Positions 7,823 to 17,200 of a stretch of DNA of 38,046 nt are shown here, in pieces. The DNA is from Planctomycetota bacterium (GTDB taxonomy: Bacteria; Planctomycetota; Planctomycetia; Pirellulales; UBA1268). The position numbers were made by a program, and so were the translations under genes. Positions within the stretch are counted from its first letter, which is position 1. Every line of letters begins with the position of its first letter. The stretch spans positions 1 through 38,046 of the forward strand of contig VGYR01000004.1 of the NCBI GenBank assembly GCA_016872925.1, given 5' to 3'. The notes under the pieces were generated by a model. That model searched no databases and was not told where the DNA came from. It saw only the letters and a program-made list of their open reading frames with translations.

Positions 7823-9339
7823 GGCTTCGTCGTCCGCACGCGGTCGCCGGCCGCCAGGCCTTCCACGATCTCGATCCGGCCACCGGAGGACAGGCCGGTC
7901 TTCACCGGCCTCTTGACCGGCTTGCCGTCCTCGCCGATCACGAACACGTGCCGGCCGCCGTCATCGTCGCGGAACACGACGCCGCCCGGCACCGTGAGGG
8001 CCTCGGCCCGCTTGGCCACCGTGCACCGCGCGATTCCCGTCATGCCCGGGAGCAGCTTGGGGCCGCCCTCCTTGGCCGCCACCGCGAACACGGCCTCGAA
8101 CGTGCCGTCGCGTGGCACCGGCACGAACGGACCGAGCGTCACCGCCACGTCGGCCTCCGGGTAGCCGGTCGGCTCGACCCGGCCCGCCAGCCCGGTCGTG
8201 AGCAGGTTCAGGTCCTTCTCCTCGATCTTGGCCCGGAACTGCACGCGGTCGGGGTCGAGGATCGTGAAGTCGAGTTCGGTCGGCTGCACGGGCTGCCCGA
8301 CGACGGCCTTGGCCGCCACCGCCGCGGTGTTCCAGACGCCGTCGCGAAACCGGCCGTGATAGACCATGCCCGCCCGCGGGGCCCGGAGCGTGGCGGCCGC
8401 CCGGTCCGCCTCCAGTTCGGCCAGCCGCCGCAGCGCCTCGGCCCGATCGTGCTCCTGCTTGGCCAGCGCCAGCTTCTTCTGGGCGAGCTGCAGCGGCAGC
8501 GTGGCCCGGGCCTTGTCCAGCGCGATGGCCGCCTTGTCGGCCGCCTTGCGGATCTCCGTCTCGCGCCGCGGAATGCCCAGCGTGATCGCCTCCTCCGAGT
8601 TCTCCTTCGCCCGCTTGAGCGCCAACTCCGACTGCTCGACGTCGAACCGGGTCCGCTGGAGGATCATCTCCTCGGTCTCCTCGGTGAGATCCTTGTCCTT
8701 GTACATCCGTTCGAGCTGTTCGAGCTCCTCGCGGGCATACTTGAGCCGCTCCTCCGCCGCCCGCACCACGAACCGGGCCTGCTCCTCCGCAGCGGCCTTC
8801 TCGATCCCCAGGAACCTGGCGAGGTCCTCGGCAGCGACCTTCGCCTGCCGCTCGGCCTCCGCCATCTCGATCGGGTGCATGGCTTCGGCCGCGGGCACGT
8901 CCCGGCGGGCGACCTCCAGCGCCTTCTCTCCGAGCTCCAGTTCCACCTTCTCGTCGGCGATCGCCCGATCGAGCTTCGCGGTGTCGAACTCCACGAGCAG
9001 ATCGCCGACGCCGATGCGGGCGCCATGCGGCACGACCCGGACGACATCGAGAGGCTGCCCCCAGGACTGCGGCCGAAACTCCACGGCGACCCACTCCACG
9101 GGCTCGAAGGCCCCCTTGGCGACGATCGCGGACTCGAACGGTCCGCGCTCCACCGCGACGGTGTCGGCGGCCTTTTCGACGGGCTTGTCCCCAGTCTTGT
9201 CCCCGGGCTTGTCCGTCACTTTCTCCGCCGGCTTGTCCGGGGCCGGCTTCACGGCGGATTCCTGGGCGCCCGCGGCCGCCATCACCAGCAGACCCCCCGC
9301 TGCGACCGCCATGCCGTGCATCCGCTCGAATCGTCGCAT
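7819..9339 (-). CDS. HlyD/RND-type periplasmic adaptor subunit
   Basis: A 506-residue membrane-fusion (adaptor) protein. It has a signal sequence (MAVAAGGLLVMAAAGAQ), a low-complexity linker of PDKPAEK/GDKTGDKP type at about 31-58, a lipoyl-like half (VVPHGARIGVGDLLVEFD), a long charged coiled-coil hairpin of roughly 200 residues, the second lipoyl half (TLRAPRAGMVYHG), then beta-barrel and membrane-proximal parts ending in IEIVEGLAAGDRVRTTKP. These proteins bridge an inner-membrane pump to the outer envelope; no pump or TolC-like gene is adjacent, so the substrate is unknown. A strong ribosome site, GGGAGG at 9345-9350, lies 5 bases before the ATG. It heads a two-gene operon with the overlapping cyclase-fold gene and is divergent from DAHP synthase by 117 bp. 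Confidence 0.85.
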   Translation of the reverse strand: MRRFERMHGMAVAAGGLLVMAAAGAQESAVKPAPDKPAEKVTDKPGDKTGDKPVEKAADTVAVERGPFESAIVAKGAFEPVEWVAVEFRPQSWGQPLDVVRVVPHGARIGVGDLLVEFDTAKLDRAIADEKVELELGEKALEVARRDVPAAEAMHPIEMAEAERQAKVAAEDLARFLGIEKAAAEEQARFVVRAAEERLKYAREELEQLERMYKDKDLTEETEEMILQRTRFDVEQSELALKRAKENSEEAITLGIPRRETEIRKAADKAAIALDKARATLPLQLAQKKLALAKQEHDRAEALRRLAELEADRAAATLRAPRAGMVYHGRFRDGVWNTAAVAAKAVVGQPVQPTELDFTILDPDRVQFRAKIEEKDLNLLTTGLAGRVEPTGYPEADVAVTLGPFVPVPRDGTFEAVFAVAAKEGGPKLLPGMTGIARCTVAKRAEALTVPGGVVFRDDDGGRHVFVIGEDGKPVKRPVKTGLSSGGRIEIVEGLAAGDRVRTTKP

Positions 9340-9456
9340 CACTTCCTCCCGAAACGCGGGCGTTCGGCCCGCTGCCGCGATCTGAGTGATCGGCCTGCGA
9401 ACGCCACCACTGGACTGTACCATACGGTCGAACCGCGGCTGGTGCCGCTCCTCTCC

Positions 9457-10581
9457 ATGCCGACGATGCCCGCCCACCGCGTCCTCACCGACGATCTTCG
9501 CATCGCGGAGATCAAGGAACTCTCGCCGCCGGCCCACGTGCTGCGGGAGTTTCCCTGCACCGACGCCGTCGGGGCCGTCGTGTCGGCCGCCCGCGCGGCG
9601 ATCCACGGGATCCTTCGGGGCGAGGACGATCGCCTGGTGGTCGTGATCGGCCCCTGCTCGATTCACGACCCCGACGCCGCCGTGGACTACGCACGGCGGT
9701 TGGCCGCCGAGCGGGCACGCCTGGCCGACGACCTCGAGATCGTGATGCGGGTGTATTTCGAGAAGCCGCGGACCACGGTCGGGTGGAAGGGCCTGATCAA
9801 CGATCCCGATCTCGACAACACGTTCCAGCTCAACAAGGGGCTGCGGGTCGCCCGCGAGCTGCTCGCGGAGATCAACGAACTGGGGCTGCCGGCGGGCTGC
9901 GAGTTTCTCGACATGATCACGCCGCAATACATCGCCGACCTGGTGGCCTGGGGCGCGATCGGGGCCCGCACCACCGAGAGTCAGGTCCATCGCGAACTCG
10001 CCTCCGGCCTTTCCTGCCCCGTCGGCTTCAAGAACGGCACCGACGGCAACGTGCGGATCGCGGCCGAAGCCCTCCTGGCTGCCCGTCGGCCGCATCACTT
10101 TCTCTCCGTGACCAAGGGGGGCCACACGGCGATCGTGGCCACCCGCGGCAACGACGACTGCCACATCATCCTCCGCGGCGGCTCGGCCCCGAACTACGAC
10201 AGCCAGAGCGTGACGGCGGCCGGCGACGTGCTCGCCCGCCACGGCCTCGACCCCCGGCTGATGGTCGATGCCTCGCACGGCAACTCCTCGAAACAGCACG
10301 AGCGGCAGCTGGCCGTGGCCGACGCCATCGCGACCCAACTCGAGGCGGGCGAGACCAAGATCGTGGGGGTGATGGTCGAGAGCAACCTGATCGCAGGCCG
10401 GCAGGACCTCGTGCCCGGCAAGACCCTCACCCGCGGTCAGTCGATCACCGACGCCTGTCTCGGCTGGGAGGAGAGCGTCTCCCTGCTCGACCGTCTTGCC
10501 GCCGGGGTCCGCGGTCGACGGCAGCGCCGGCAGCCCGTCCGTGAAGCCGCCGACGCCACGTCCCGCGGGCCGACCGGGTGA
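9457..10581 (+). CDS. 3-deoxy-7-phosphoheptulonate synthase (DAHP synthase, class I)
   Basis: A 374-residue class I (AroF/G/H-type) DAHP synthase, which condenses PEP and erythrose 4-phosphate in the first step of aromatic amino acid synthesis. Family blocks are intact: VIGPCSIHDP with the metal-binding Cys at 67, YFEKPRTTVGWKGLINDP, LDMITPQYIADLVAWGAIGARTTESQ, GFKNGTDGN, VTKGGHTAIV, ILRGG, VDASHGNSSKQ and GQSITDACLGW. A basic tail of about 25 residues follows the normal end of the enzyme and looks disordered. The ATG at 9457 gives the usual length; the frame remains open upstream only because it is antisense to the adaptor gene. The stop overlaps a possible GTG start of the rhodanese gene. 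Confidence 0.95.
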   Translation: MPTMPAHRVLTDDLRIAEIKELSPPAHVLREFPCTDAVGAVVSAARAAIHGILRGEDDRLVVVIGPCSIHDPDAAVDYARRLAAERARLADDLEIVMRVYFEKPRTTVGWKGLINDPDLDNTFQLNKGLRVARELLAEINELGLPAGCEFLDMITPQYIADLVAWGAIGARTTESQVHRELASGLSCPVGFKNGTDGNVRIAAEALLAARRPHHFLSVTKGGHTAIVATRGNDDCHIILRGGSAPNYDSQSVTAAGDVLARHGLDPRLMVDASHGNSSKQHERQLAVADAIATQLEAGETKIVGVMVESNLIAGRQDLVPGKTLTRGQSITDACLGWEESVSLLDRLAAGVRGRRQRRQPVREAADATSRGPTG

Positions 10582-10619
10582 GCGATGGTTTCGTGACCAG
10601 ATCCCGACGAGGTGCACCG

Positions 10620-10955
10620 ATGGCCGATCTGCCGCTGGAAATCTCCGTCACCGACGCCGCGCGGGCGATGAGCGCCGAGGACGCTCCGCTGCTGCTCGAC
10701 TGCCGCGCACCCGACGAGCACGCCACCTCGCGGATCGCCGGTGCGATCCTGATCCCGATGCAGGACCTCCCGGCCCGGATCGGTGAGCTCGCCGGGCACG
10801 AGCCTCGGCGAATCATCGTTCACTGCCACCATGGCATGCGAAGCCTGCGCGTGGCGACGTGGCTGCGCGAGCGCGGCTTCGGCTCCGCCCAGAGCATGGC
10901 GGGCGGCATCGACGCCTGGAGCGACGGGGTCGATCCCTCCGTGCCCAGGTACTGA
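10620..10955 (+). CDS. Rhodanese-like domain protein
   Basis: A single rhodanese domain of 111 residues. The active-site loop is HCHHGMRS with the persulfide Cys at 69, and the domain also has LLDCRAPDEHATSRIAGA and the C-terminal MAGGIDAW typical of the family. It may carry sulfur or act in thiol redox; the substrate is not known. The ATG at 10620 has GAGG 7 bases upstream and gives a complete domain. A GTG at 10578 would add 14 residues and overlap the DAHP synthase stop by 4 bp, so coupling to aroG is also possible. It is convergent with the subtilase gene, only 20 bp away. Confidence 0.85.
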   Translation: MADLPLEISVTDAARAMSAEDAPLLLDCRAPDEHATSRIAGAILIPMQDLPARIGELAGHEPRRIIVHCHHGMRSLRVATWLRERGFGSAQSMAGGIDAWSDGVDPSVPRY

Positions 10956-10975
10956 CGGCACGGCGGGGGCATCCG

Positions 10976-13639
10976 TCAGCCGCGGCGCGTGCGGCCATTC
11001 TGCCGCGTCGCCACCGGCAGGGCTGCCATCCAGTTCGCCCCATACGCGGCGAACGCGGCGTCCGCCGACACCGGCCGCCACCCGTCGCGGAAGCCGGCTA
11101 CCCGGGCGGTCGCCCGGCTTGCCGCCGACGCGGTCAGAGAAAAGGCCACCTGGTAGACGCCCGTCGAGCCGCTCCGGCCCGAACCGGCACGCGTCGGGCT
11201 GTAGACCGTGTTGCCGTACCCGGAAACGCCCACGAAGTACGTGCCGCCGACACCAGCCTGATAGACCAGTCGGCTGTCATACGTCGCCCCGTCGTCGTCG
11301 TTCGCTGCGAGCTGCCGGCCGGACGCATCGAACACGCGGAGATAGCTGTCGAGCGTCGAACCCCCGGACAGGGTCTTCGCGTCGATGTCGGCCGTCAGCG
11401 ACTGCCCGGCCGCAAGCGTGATCCGGTAGATGTCGACGTCCCTCGACCCCGAAGAGCCGTCACCGATGCGGCCGGAGAGCCGCACGTCGCCCGACGTGAT
11501 CCCCAGATTCGCCGCCGCCGCGAGCGTGTCGCCGGCGTCCACGAGGGCTGCCGCCTGCGTCGTCCAGGAGTCGGACGCCGCAGCGATCAGGGCGGTGCCG
11601 TCGGCAACCGCCACGATGCCACGTCCTGCCGCGTTCAGCGTCAGCACGTAGGTCCCGGCCGACGCCGTGGCCGCGTCGAGGCCGGCGAGCGTCCAGCGGA
11701 CGTTGTCGGTGGTGGTGACCGTGGCTCGCGCCAGCGATGCCGTCGCGCCGCTACGGGTCAGGCTGAAGTCCGCGACGTCCACCCCGCTGACGGCACGGCT
11801 GAACTGCACCACGATCGCCGACACGGCGGTCGTCCGCGGGTCGGGTGAAACGTCGACCACGTCGGCCGTGGGTGCCGGCACGGCTACCTTGAACTTGGCG
11901 GTGTAGTTGCCCGTCGTCGACCCGGCCTTCCCGGTGCCGGCCATCACCGCCGTGTACGAGGTGTTGCCGTAGGACGAAATGCCGACGTAGTACGTGCCCG
12001 CTGCCGTCGCCGTGTAGGACACGAGGCTGTCACGCCCACCCGAATCATCGTTGAACGCCAGTTGGGAGCCGGAGGCGTTGAATACCCGGACGAAGGAATC
12101 GAGCGACGAGGAGATCGCCAACGAGGCGGCGTCGATGTCGACGGTCAGCACGGACCCGACCCCCACGGTCACCGAATAGATGTCGACGTCGGCCGACCCG
12201 TACGCCCCGTCGCCGATCGTGCCCGACAGCGTGGCCGACCCCGATACCAGCGGCGCGGCAGTGGCGGTGGCGACCGAGTCGTTCGGCTCGCCGGCACCGG
12301 ACGGCGGGGGCGGTGGTTGCGAGCCGCTGATGGCGGAGACTGCGGCCGCCGCATTGACGACACCCCCGGTGGCCACCTTTCCGGCGAGGCCCGAGACCGG
12401 AGTCGTGGTCGAGAGAATCGCCGCGCGGATCTGCTGCGCGGTGGCCTGCGGTTTCGCCGCCGCGAGCAGGGCCGCCAGGCCGGCCACATGCGGCGCGGCC
12501 ATCGAGGTGCCACTGAAGCTCGAATAGGTGTTGTTCGGCGTCGTCGAGTAGATCGACGAGCCGGGAGCCGCCACGTCGACCGTGGTAGCGCCATAGTTGG
12601 AGTAGACCGCCAGCAGATTGTAGGAATCGATGGCCGCCACCGAGATCACGGCATCGGAGTTCACGTTGGCCGGATACGAGGGCGTCGCGTCGTTGTTGGT
12701 CGACTCGTTGCCCGCCGCGGCGATGCAGAGGATCCCCGCACTGCCCCCCGACACGATCGCATTGGTCAATGCCGTCGACGCCCCGCCGCCTCCCCAGCTG
12801 TTGTTGGTCGCCACCACGTTCACGCCGTAGCTGCGCCGCATCAGGGTCGCGTAGTTGAGGGCCGCGATCGCCGCGCTCGTGGTTCCGCTGCCGTCGGCTC
12901 CGAGAAACTTCAGGGCCATCAGCGAGACCTGCCAGTTCACGCCGGCCACACCGACGCCGTTGTTGCCGACCGCCCCGATCGTCCCGGCCACGTGGGTGCC
13001 GTGCCCCTCGTCGTCGAAGGGATCGGCGTCGTTGTTGGCGAAGTCCCAGCCATAGACGTCGTCGACGAAGCCGTTGCCGTCGTTGTCGAGGCGATCGCCG
13101 GCCACCTCGCGGGGATTTCGCCACATGTTGGCGGCCAGGTCGGGGTGGTTGTAGTCGATGCCGGTGTCGATGACGCCGACCACCACCGACCGCGAGCCGG
13201 TGTTCGTGTCCCAGGCCTCGGGGGCGTCGATGTCGGCATCGGTCACGCCCCGGACCTGCCCGGTGTTGTGCAGACCCCAGAGGCGGGAGAACGACGGATC
13301 GTTCGGCAGTGCGGCCCGGGTGATGATCCGGTCCGGCTCGACCGACACCGCGTTCGCGGCCGCCCACGACACGACGTCCGCCGTCGACACGCCCGGCGCG
13401 GTGACGGCGAACATGCCCTCGCCGAGCGGCCGCGACGACCAACCGGGGTTCACCCGGGGCGTCGCGGCGGGGCGTGCCGTCACGATCCAGGCATCGGCAC
13501 GGGCGGCCACCGACTCGCCGAGCCAGGTGATCTGGCGGGTGCCGAACGAGAGATCGGCCGCGAGCAGTCGCCGCGGCTCGAGCACCTCGGCCCGGAGCCG
13601 GGAACGACGCCGGCAGATCGCAGGGCGAGACCAACGCAT
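10976..13639 (-). CDS. LEPR-x-LL subtilisin-like serine protease with PPC domains
   Basis: An 887-residue secreted S8 peptidase. Residues 20-26 are LEPRRLL after a highly basic N-terminus, the planctomycete LEPR-x-LL signature near the signal region, followed by AAD. A propeptide-like part reaches to about residue 110. The catalytic triad is Asp158 (VIDTGID), His213 (GHGTHVAG) and Ser379 (SGTSMAAPHVAG), with the oxyanion Asn311 (AAAGNES). After a PPPPP linker comes a bacterial pre-peptidase C-terminal (PPC) domain (about 451-586), a Big-like domain (about 591-696, SPDPRTTAVSAIVVQFSRAV) and a second PPC domain (about 701-836), ending in a basic tail. The ATG at 13639 was chosen because GGAGG lies 6 bases before it; the frame extends to 13696. 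Acts outside the cell, substrate unknown. It is convergent with the rhodanese gene. Confidence 0.93.
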   Translation of the reverse strand: MRWSRPAICRRRSRLRAEVLEPRRLLAADLSFGTRQITWLGESVAARADAWIVTARPAATPRVNPGWSSRPLGEGMFAVTAPGVSTADVVSWAAANAVSVEPDRIITRAALPNDPSFSRLWGLHNTGQVRGVTDADIDAPEAWDTNTGSRSVVVGVIDTGIDYNHPDLAANMWRNPREVAGDRLDNDGNGFVDDVYGWDFANNDADPFDDEGHGTHVAGTIGAVGNNGVGVAGVNWQVSLMALKFLGADGSGTTSAAIAALNYATLMRRSYGVNVVATNNSWGGGGASTALTNAIVSGGSAGILCIAAAGNESTNNDATPSYPANVNSDAVISVAAIDSYNLLAVYSNYGATTVDVAAPGSSIYSTTPNNTYSSFSGTSMAAPHVAGLAALLAAAKPQATAQQIRAAILSTTTPVSGLAGKVATGGVVNAAAAVSAISGSQPPPPPSGAGEPNDSVATATAAPLVSGSATLSGTIGDGAYGSADVDIYSVTVGVGSVLTVDIDAASLAISSSLDSFVRVFNASGSQLAFNDDSGGRDSLVSYTATAAGTYYVGISSYGNTSYTAVMAGTGKAGSTTGNYTAKFKVAVPAPTADVVDVSPDPRTTAVSAIVVQFSRAVSGVDVADFSLTRSGATASLARATVTTTDNVRWTLAGLDAATASAGTYVLTLNAAGRGIVAVADGTALIAAASDSWTTQAAALVDAGDTLAAAANLGITSGDVRLSGRIGDGSSGSRDVDIYRITLAAGQSLTADIDAKTLSGGSTLDSYLRVFDASGRQLAANDDDGATYDSRLVYQAGVGGTYFVGVSGYGNTVYSPTRAGSGRSGSTGVYQVAFSLTASAASRATARVAGFRDGWRPVSADAAFAAYGANWMAALPVATRQNGRTRRG

Positions 13640-13753
13640 GCGGGACCTCCGAGAAGATCTGTTTTCGTCCGCCTCACCCCTTCGTATTGTCGCCAAGGAC
13701 TTCGGCCTATCCAGCCTGAATATTCGGCAGGTCCCGTCCGCTCATCCAGACTC

Positions 13754-13900
13754 CACGTGATCCTGGCGCGTCGCTTCAGCACCGCCGCCTGCCGGAGGCT
13801 CCCGGGTTCCATGATCCGCAGGACCGGCTGCATCGAGGGGCTGCGCGTGCCCGTCACCGGACGCTCGTTCCCGGCATCCTGCCAATCCTGTTCGGCGCGG
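13754..13900 (+). repeat. Dispersed intergenic repeat, copy 2 (with 69-bp extra segment)
   Basis: Blocks 13754-13789 and 13859-13900 match the reverse strand of 387-466 (32/36 and about 36/42 identities). The 69 bases at 13790-13858 are absent from copy 1. Both copies have similar sequence at the junction (CCGCCGCC and CCGTCACC), as expected for deletion between short repeats. Copy 2 sits in the 610-bp region between the subtilase start and the GH78 stop. I found no convincing gene in 13640-14248. Confidence 0.6.
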
Positions 13901-14058
13901 GAGTTGCGCCCTGATGACCCGGCAGCCGCAGCAGTCTGGGCAGAGCTGCGCGCCGATGGGTACGGCGTTTTCAAGGCTGCCCGGATCGACGCCACGTCGG
14001 CGAGTCCCCAGGGCGATGCTGACGAGCGGGCCGTCCTGCAGCGGACAATCGAGGCCGA

Positions 14059-14235
14059 CCCCGAGCCCGCGCCACGCGAGGCTCAGTCCCCATCGCTTAC
14101 GCGATTGGGGCTTCCGGCGCGGGGTCTGCGGGGGTGCGCCGCGGGTTGAAAACCCGCACTACTCTCAGCCGCGGGTTGAAGACCCGCGCTGCTCTCAGGC
14201 ACGGGCGGCCCCGAGCCCGCGCCCCGCGAGGCTCA
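14059..14235. repeat. Cluster of direct repeats and hairpins downstream of GH78
   Basis: A 27-bp sequence at 14059-14085 recurs at 14209-14235 with one mismatch. Between them lie three palindromes: 14088-14110 (CCCC-ATCGC, loop TTAC, GCGAT-T-GGGG), and a tandem pair with 30-bp period, GCGGGTT-GAA-AACCCGC at 14141-14157 and its near copy at 14171-14187, each followed by a similar 10-base tail ending ctctca. This is the build of a REP/BIME-like cluster. It follows the GH78 stop codon and could end or stabilise that long mRNA. Confidence 0.7.
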
Positions 14236-14248
14236 CGGCTGCCCCGAA

Positions 14249-17200
14249 TTACTCCCGGCCCACGATCCGGTAACTGCCCGAGCCCAGCTCGAGCACCACC
14301 TCTCCAGTTCGCTGCTCGAGCACCCGTACGCCGTCGGCCTCGCCTGCCGCCACTCCCCGAGGGCCGGGTTCATCGGCCACCGGCAGCCCCGCGACCGTCA
14401 CGCCAGCGGCGTCGCAGGCCGGCACGTGCACGACGGCGGTGGTGTTCGCCGGCACACGAACCTGCAGTTCCGTGCCGCCAGCGACCCGCCGCCAGTGGCT
14501 CTGGATCGGCCCGCGCGGGCTGTCGTAGTCGGCCTTCACCCAGTCGATCACGGCCCGGTCGGGATTGCTGCCGGGCGTCGGCGGCCGAGGCCGGATTCGG
14601 AACCGGGCGTAGGCCGGGTCGATCACGTCGATTCCGGCGAGCGTCTTGAAACCCCACTCCATGACGGCGCCGAAGGCGTAGTGACTGAAGCTGTTCATGG
14701 CGGCATTGTTGTTCCCGCTCAGGCCCTCGAAGCCGCGCTCCCGAGTGAAGCTGTCCCACCGCTCCCAGACCGTGTTGGCCCCCTGCTCCACCTCGTAGCC
14801 CCAACTCGGAAAAGCCCTGCTCTGGAAGAGGCGGCAGGCGAGGTCGTGATGGCCGTGGTTGGACAGTGCCGGCAGGATCGACTTCGTGCCCAGAAAGCCC
14901 GTCGCCATCCGGAAGCCGTTCCGCTCGATCCGCTCCGCCAGTTGCTTCGCCACGGCCGGAGCCTGGTCACCTGCCACCAGACCGCACTCCAGCGCGAGCA
15001 CGCAGGCCGTCTGCGTGTCGACGTTCACGGTGCCGTCCGCGCGGAGGTACATCCGCCGGAACGACTCCGCGAGTGCCTCGAACCGCCGGCGATACGCCGC
15101 CGCGTCGTCCCCCTTGCCGAGCATCACGGCCAGCTGCGTCATCATCCGCGCCGACTGCGCGTGGTAGCAGAGGTCCACGTAACTCGTCGGCGTGGCCTCG
15201 CGCACGTTCAGCCAGTCGCCCCACTCGTTGCCGGCGGCCACCCCCTCGAACGCCGGATCGAGCCGCGCCCGCCACTCCATGAAGGCCTGCATGGAATCCC
15301 AATGCTCCGCGACCATCCGCCGGTCGCCATACACCAGCGCCATCGTCCAGGGACAGATCACGCCGCCGTCGGTCCAGGCCGTGCCGCAGGTCGCGCCAGG
15401 CTTGCCGTGGGCGAACGGATACGGGCAGTAGTCGGGATAGGCCCCGGCGTCGCGGCCGTCTCGCCGCTGGGCCTCGCGCACGTCGGCCATCCACTTCGTG
15501 AAGAAGGCGGCGACGTCGGCGTTGAACGTGGCGGTTCGGGCGTAGATCTGGGCGTCGCCCATCCAGCCGAGCCGCTCGTCGCGCTGCGGGCAGTCGGTCG
15601 GCACCTCGACGAAGTTGGCCCGCTGCGTCCACGTGGTGTTCCGCCAGAACCGGGTGAGCAGGTCGTCGCTGCAGGCAAACCGCCCCACCATCGGCGTGTC
15701 GTTGTGGACCGCGAGCCCCGTCACGGTGTCCAGCGGCGGAAGCGTCCCGGCAGGGAGCCCGGTCAGCTCCACGAACTGGAAGCCATGGTAGGTGAAGCGT
15801 GGCGACCAGACCTCCACACCGCCCCCCTTGCAGGTGTACGTGTCGATGGCCCGAGCCCTGCGCAGGTTCTCGGTCATCAGCCGGCCGTCGGGGTGAAGCA
15901 TCTCGCCATGACGGAGCGTGATCACGGTGCCCGAGGGGGCGGCCACCTTCAACTGCACGACGCCGGCGAAGTTCTGCCCCAGGTCGAAGATGAACACGCC
16001 CGGCGCGTGCTCCCTCACGCTCTTCGCCGGCAGGTCTTCCGTGACACGAATCGGATGCGCGGCGTAGGCCACGATCTCGGCCGGCTTTACGAAGCCCACG
16101 GTCGCCTCGCGGCTCAGGCCGGGCTCGGAGAAGGCCGCCTTCTCGGCGGGGTTGGACTCGGCGGGCACGACCGGCTGCCACGCGGCTTCGTCGGGGGCGA
16201 AGGAGGCGGTGTCCCAGCCGGGAATCTCCCGGCGGGCGTCGTAGGTCTCGCCCATCAGCAAGTCGGCCTCGCGAATCGGTCCCGCGTCGGCCACGCGCCA
16301 CGACGCGTCGCTGACGATCGTTTCCCGCGTGCCGTCGGCATAGTCGATCTCGAGCTGGCAGAGAAGGGCCGGCGTCTTTCCGTAGATGTGCCGGCCGGTC
16401 TTGTGGGGGCCGTATCCCATGAGCAGCCCGTAGCCCACGTAGCCCGCATACCAGCCGTCGGCGAGGACGGCACCCAGGCAGTGCGGCCCCGGCGCTGCAA
16501 GCAGGCCCGTGACGTCATGCGCACGCGCATGCACACGCCGGTGGTAGTCGGCCCAGCCTGGCTGGAAGAGGTCGTCGCTCACGCGGCGGCCGTCGATCGA
16601 CCAGTCGACGAGCCCCAACGCCGTGCCATGCAGCACCCCCCTCTTCACGGGCTTCGCCGTCACGAAGGGCTTGCGATAGTGGCGGGCCGGGGGGAGGTGG
16701 AGCTGCACCGGATCGGCGTGCAGCGGCGATTCGTCACGCACCGAAATCCATCGGCCCTTCCACTCCGACGAGTCGAGCAGCCCCAACGCAAAGGTCGCCG
16801 GCTCGCTCCACGGGGACTCGCGTCCGTCGCGGTCCCACGCCATCACCTTCCAGCACACCCGGCCACCGCTTTCCAGTGGCTTGCCGGCATAGGCGATCCC
16901 CAACGTCTCACCGGAGTCGACCTTTCCGGAATCCCAGAGATCGGCACGGCCGGGCTCCAGCAGACCGGGTTCGCTGGCCGCCAGGATCCGATGGGCCGTC
17001 TGCCGCTGACCGCGATCGGCGTCGGGGGCGGTCACGATCCAAGAGAGCCGCGGCTCCCTGGTGCCGATCCCCTGCGGCTCCTCGAGCCACTCGCACCGCA
17101 GGGCCACCGGGGCGAGCCCCCTCCCCTCGCCCGCTCCCGCGGGCGGCATGAGCGTCGTGCCCACCGCCTCGATGGCCACGCCCTCAGGCGCCGTCACCCA

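Noticed and set aside
14141-14197. Possible CRISPR array
   Set aside because: Only two units of a 30-bp palindromic repeat in direct tandem, with no spacers and no cas genes.
13640-14248. Plus-strand peptide around 13905-13975 with protein-like composition
   Set aside because: No start codon with a ribosome site, no recognisable domain, and it overlaps the dispersed repeat and hairpin cluster.
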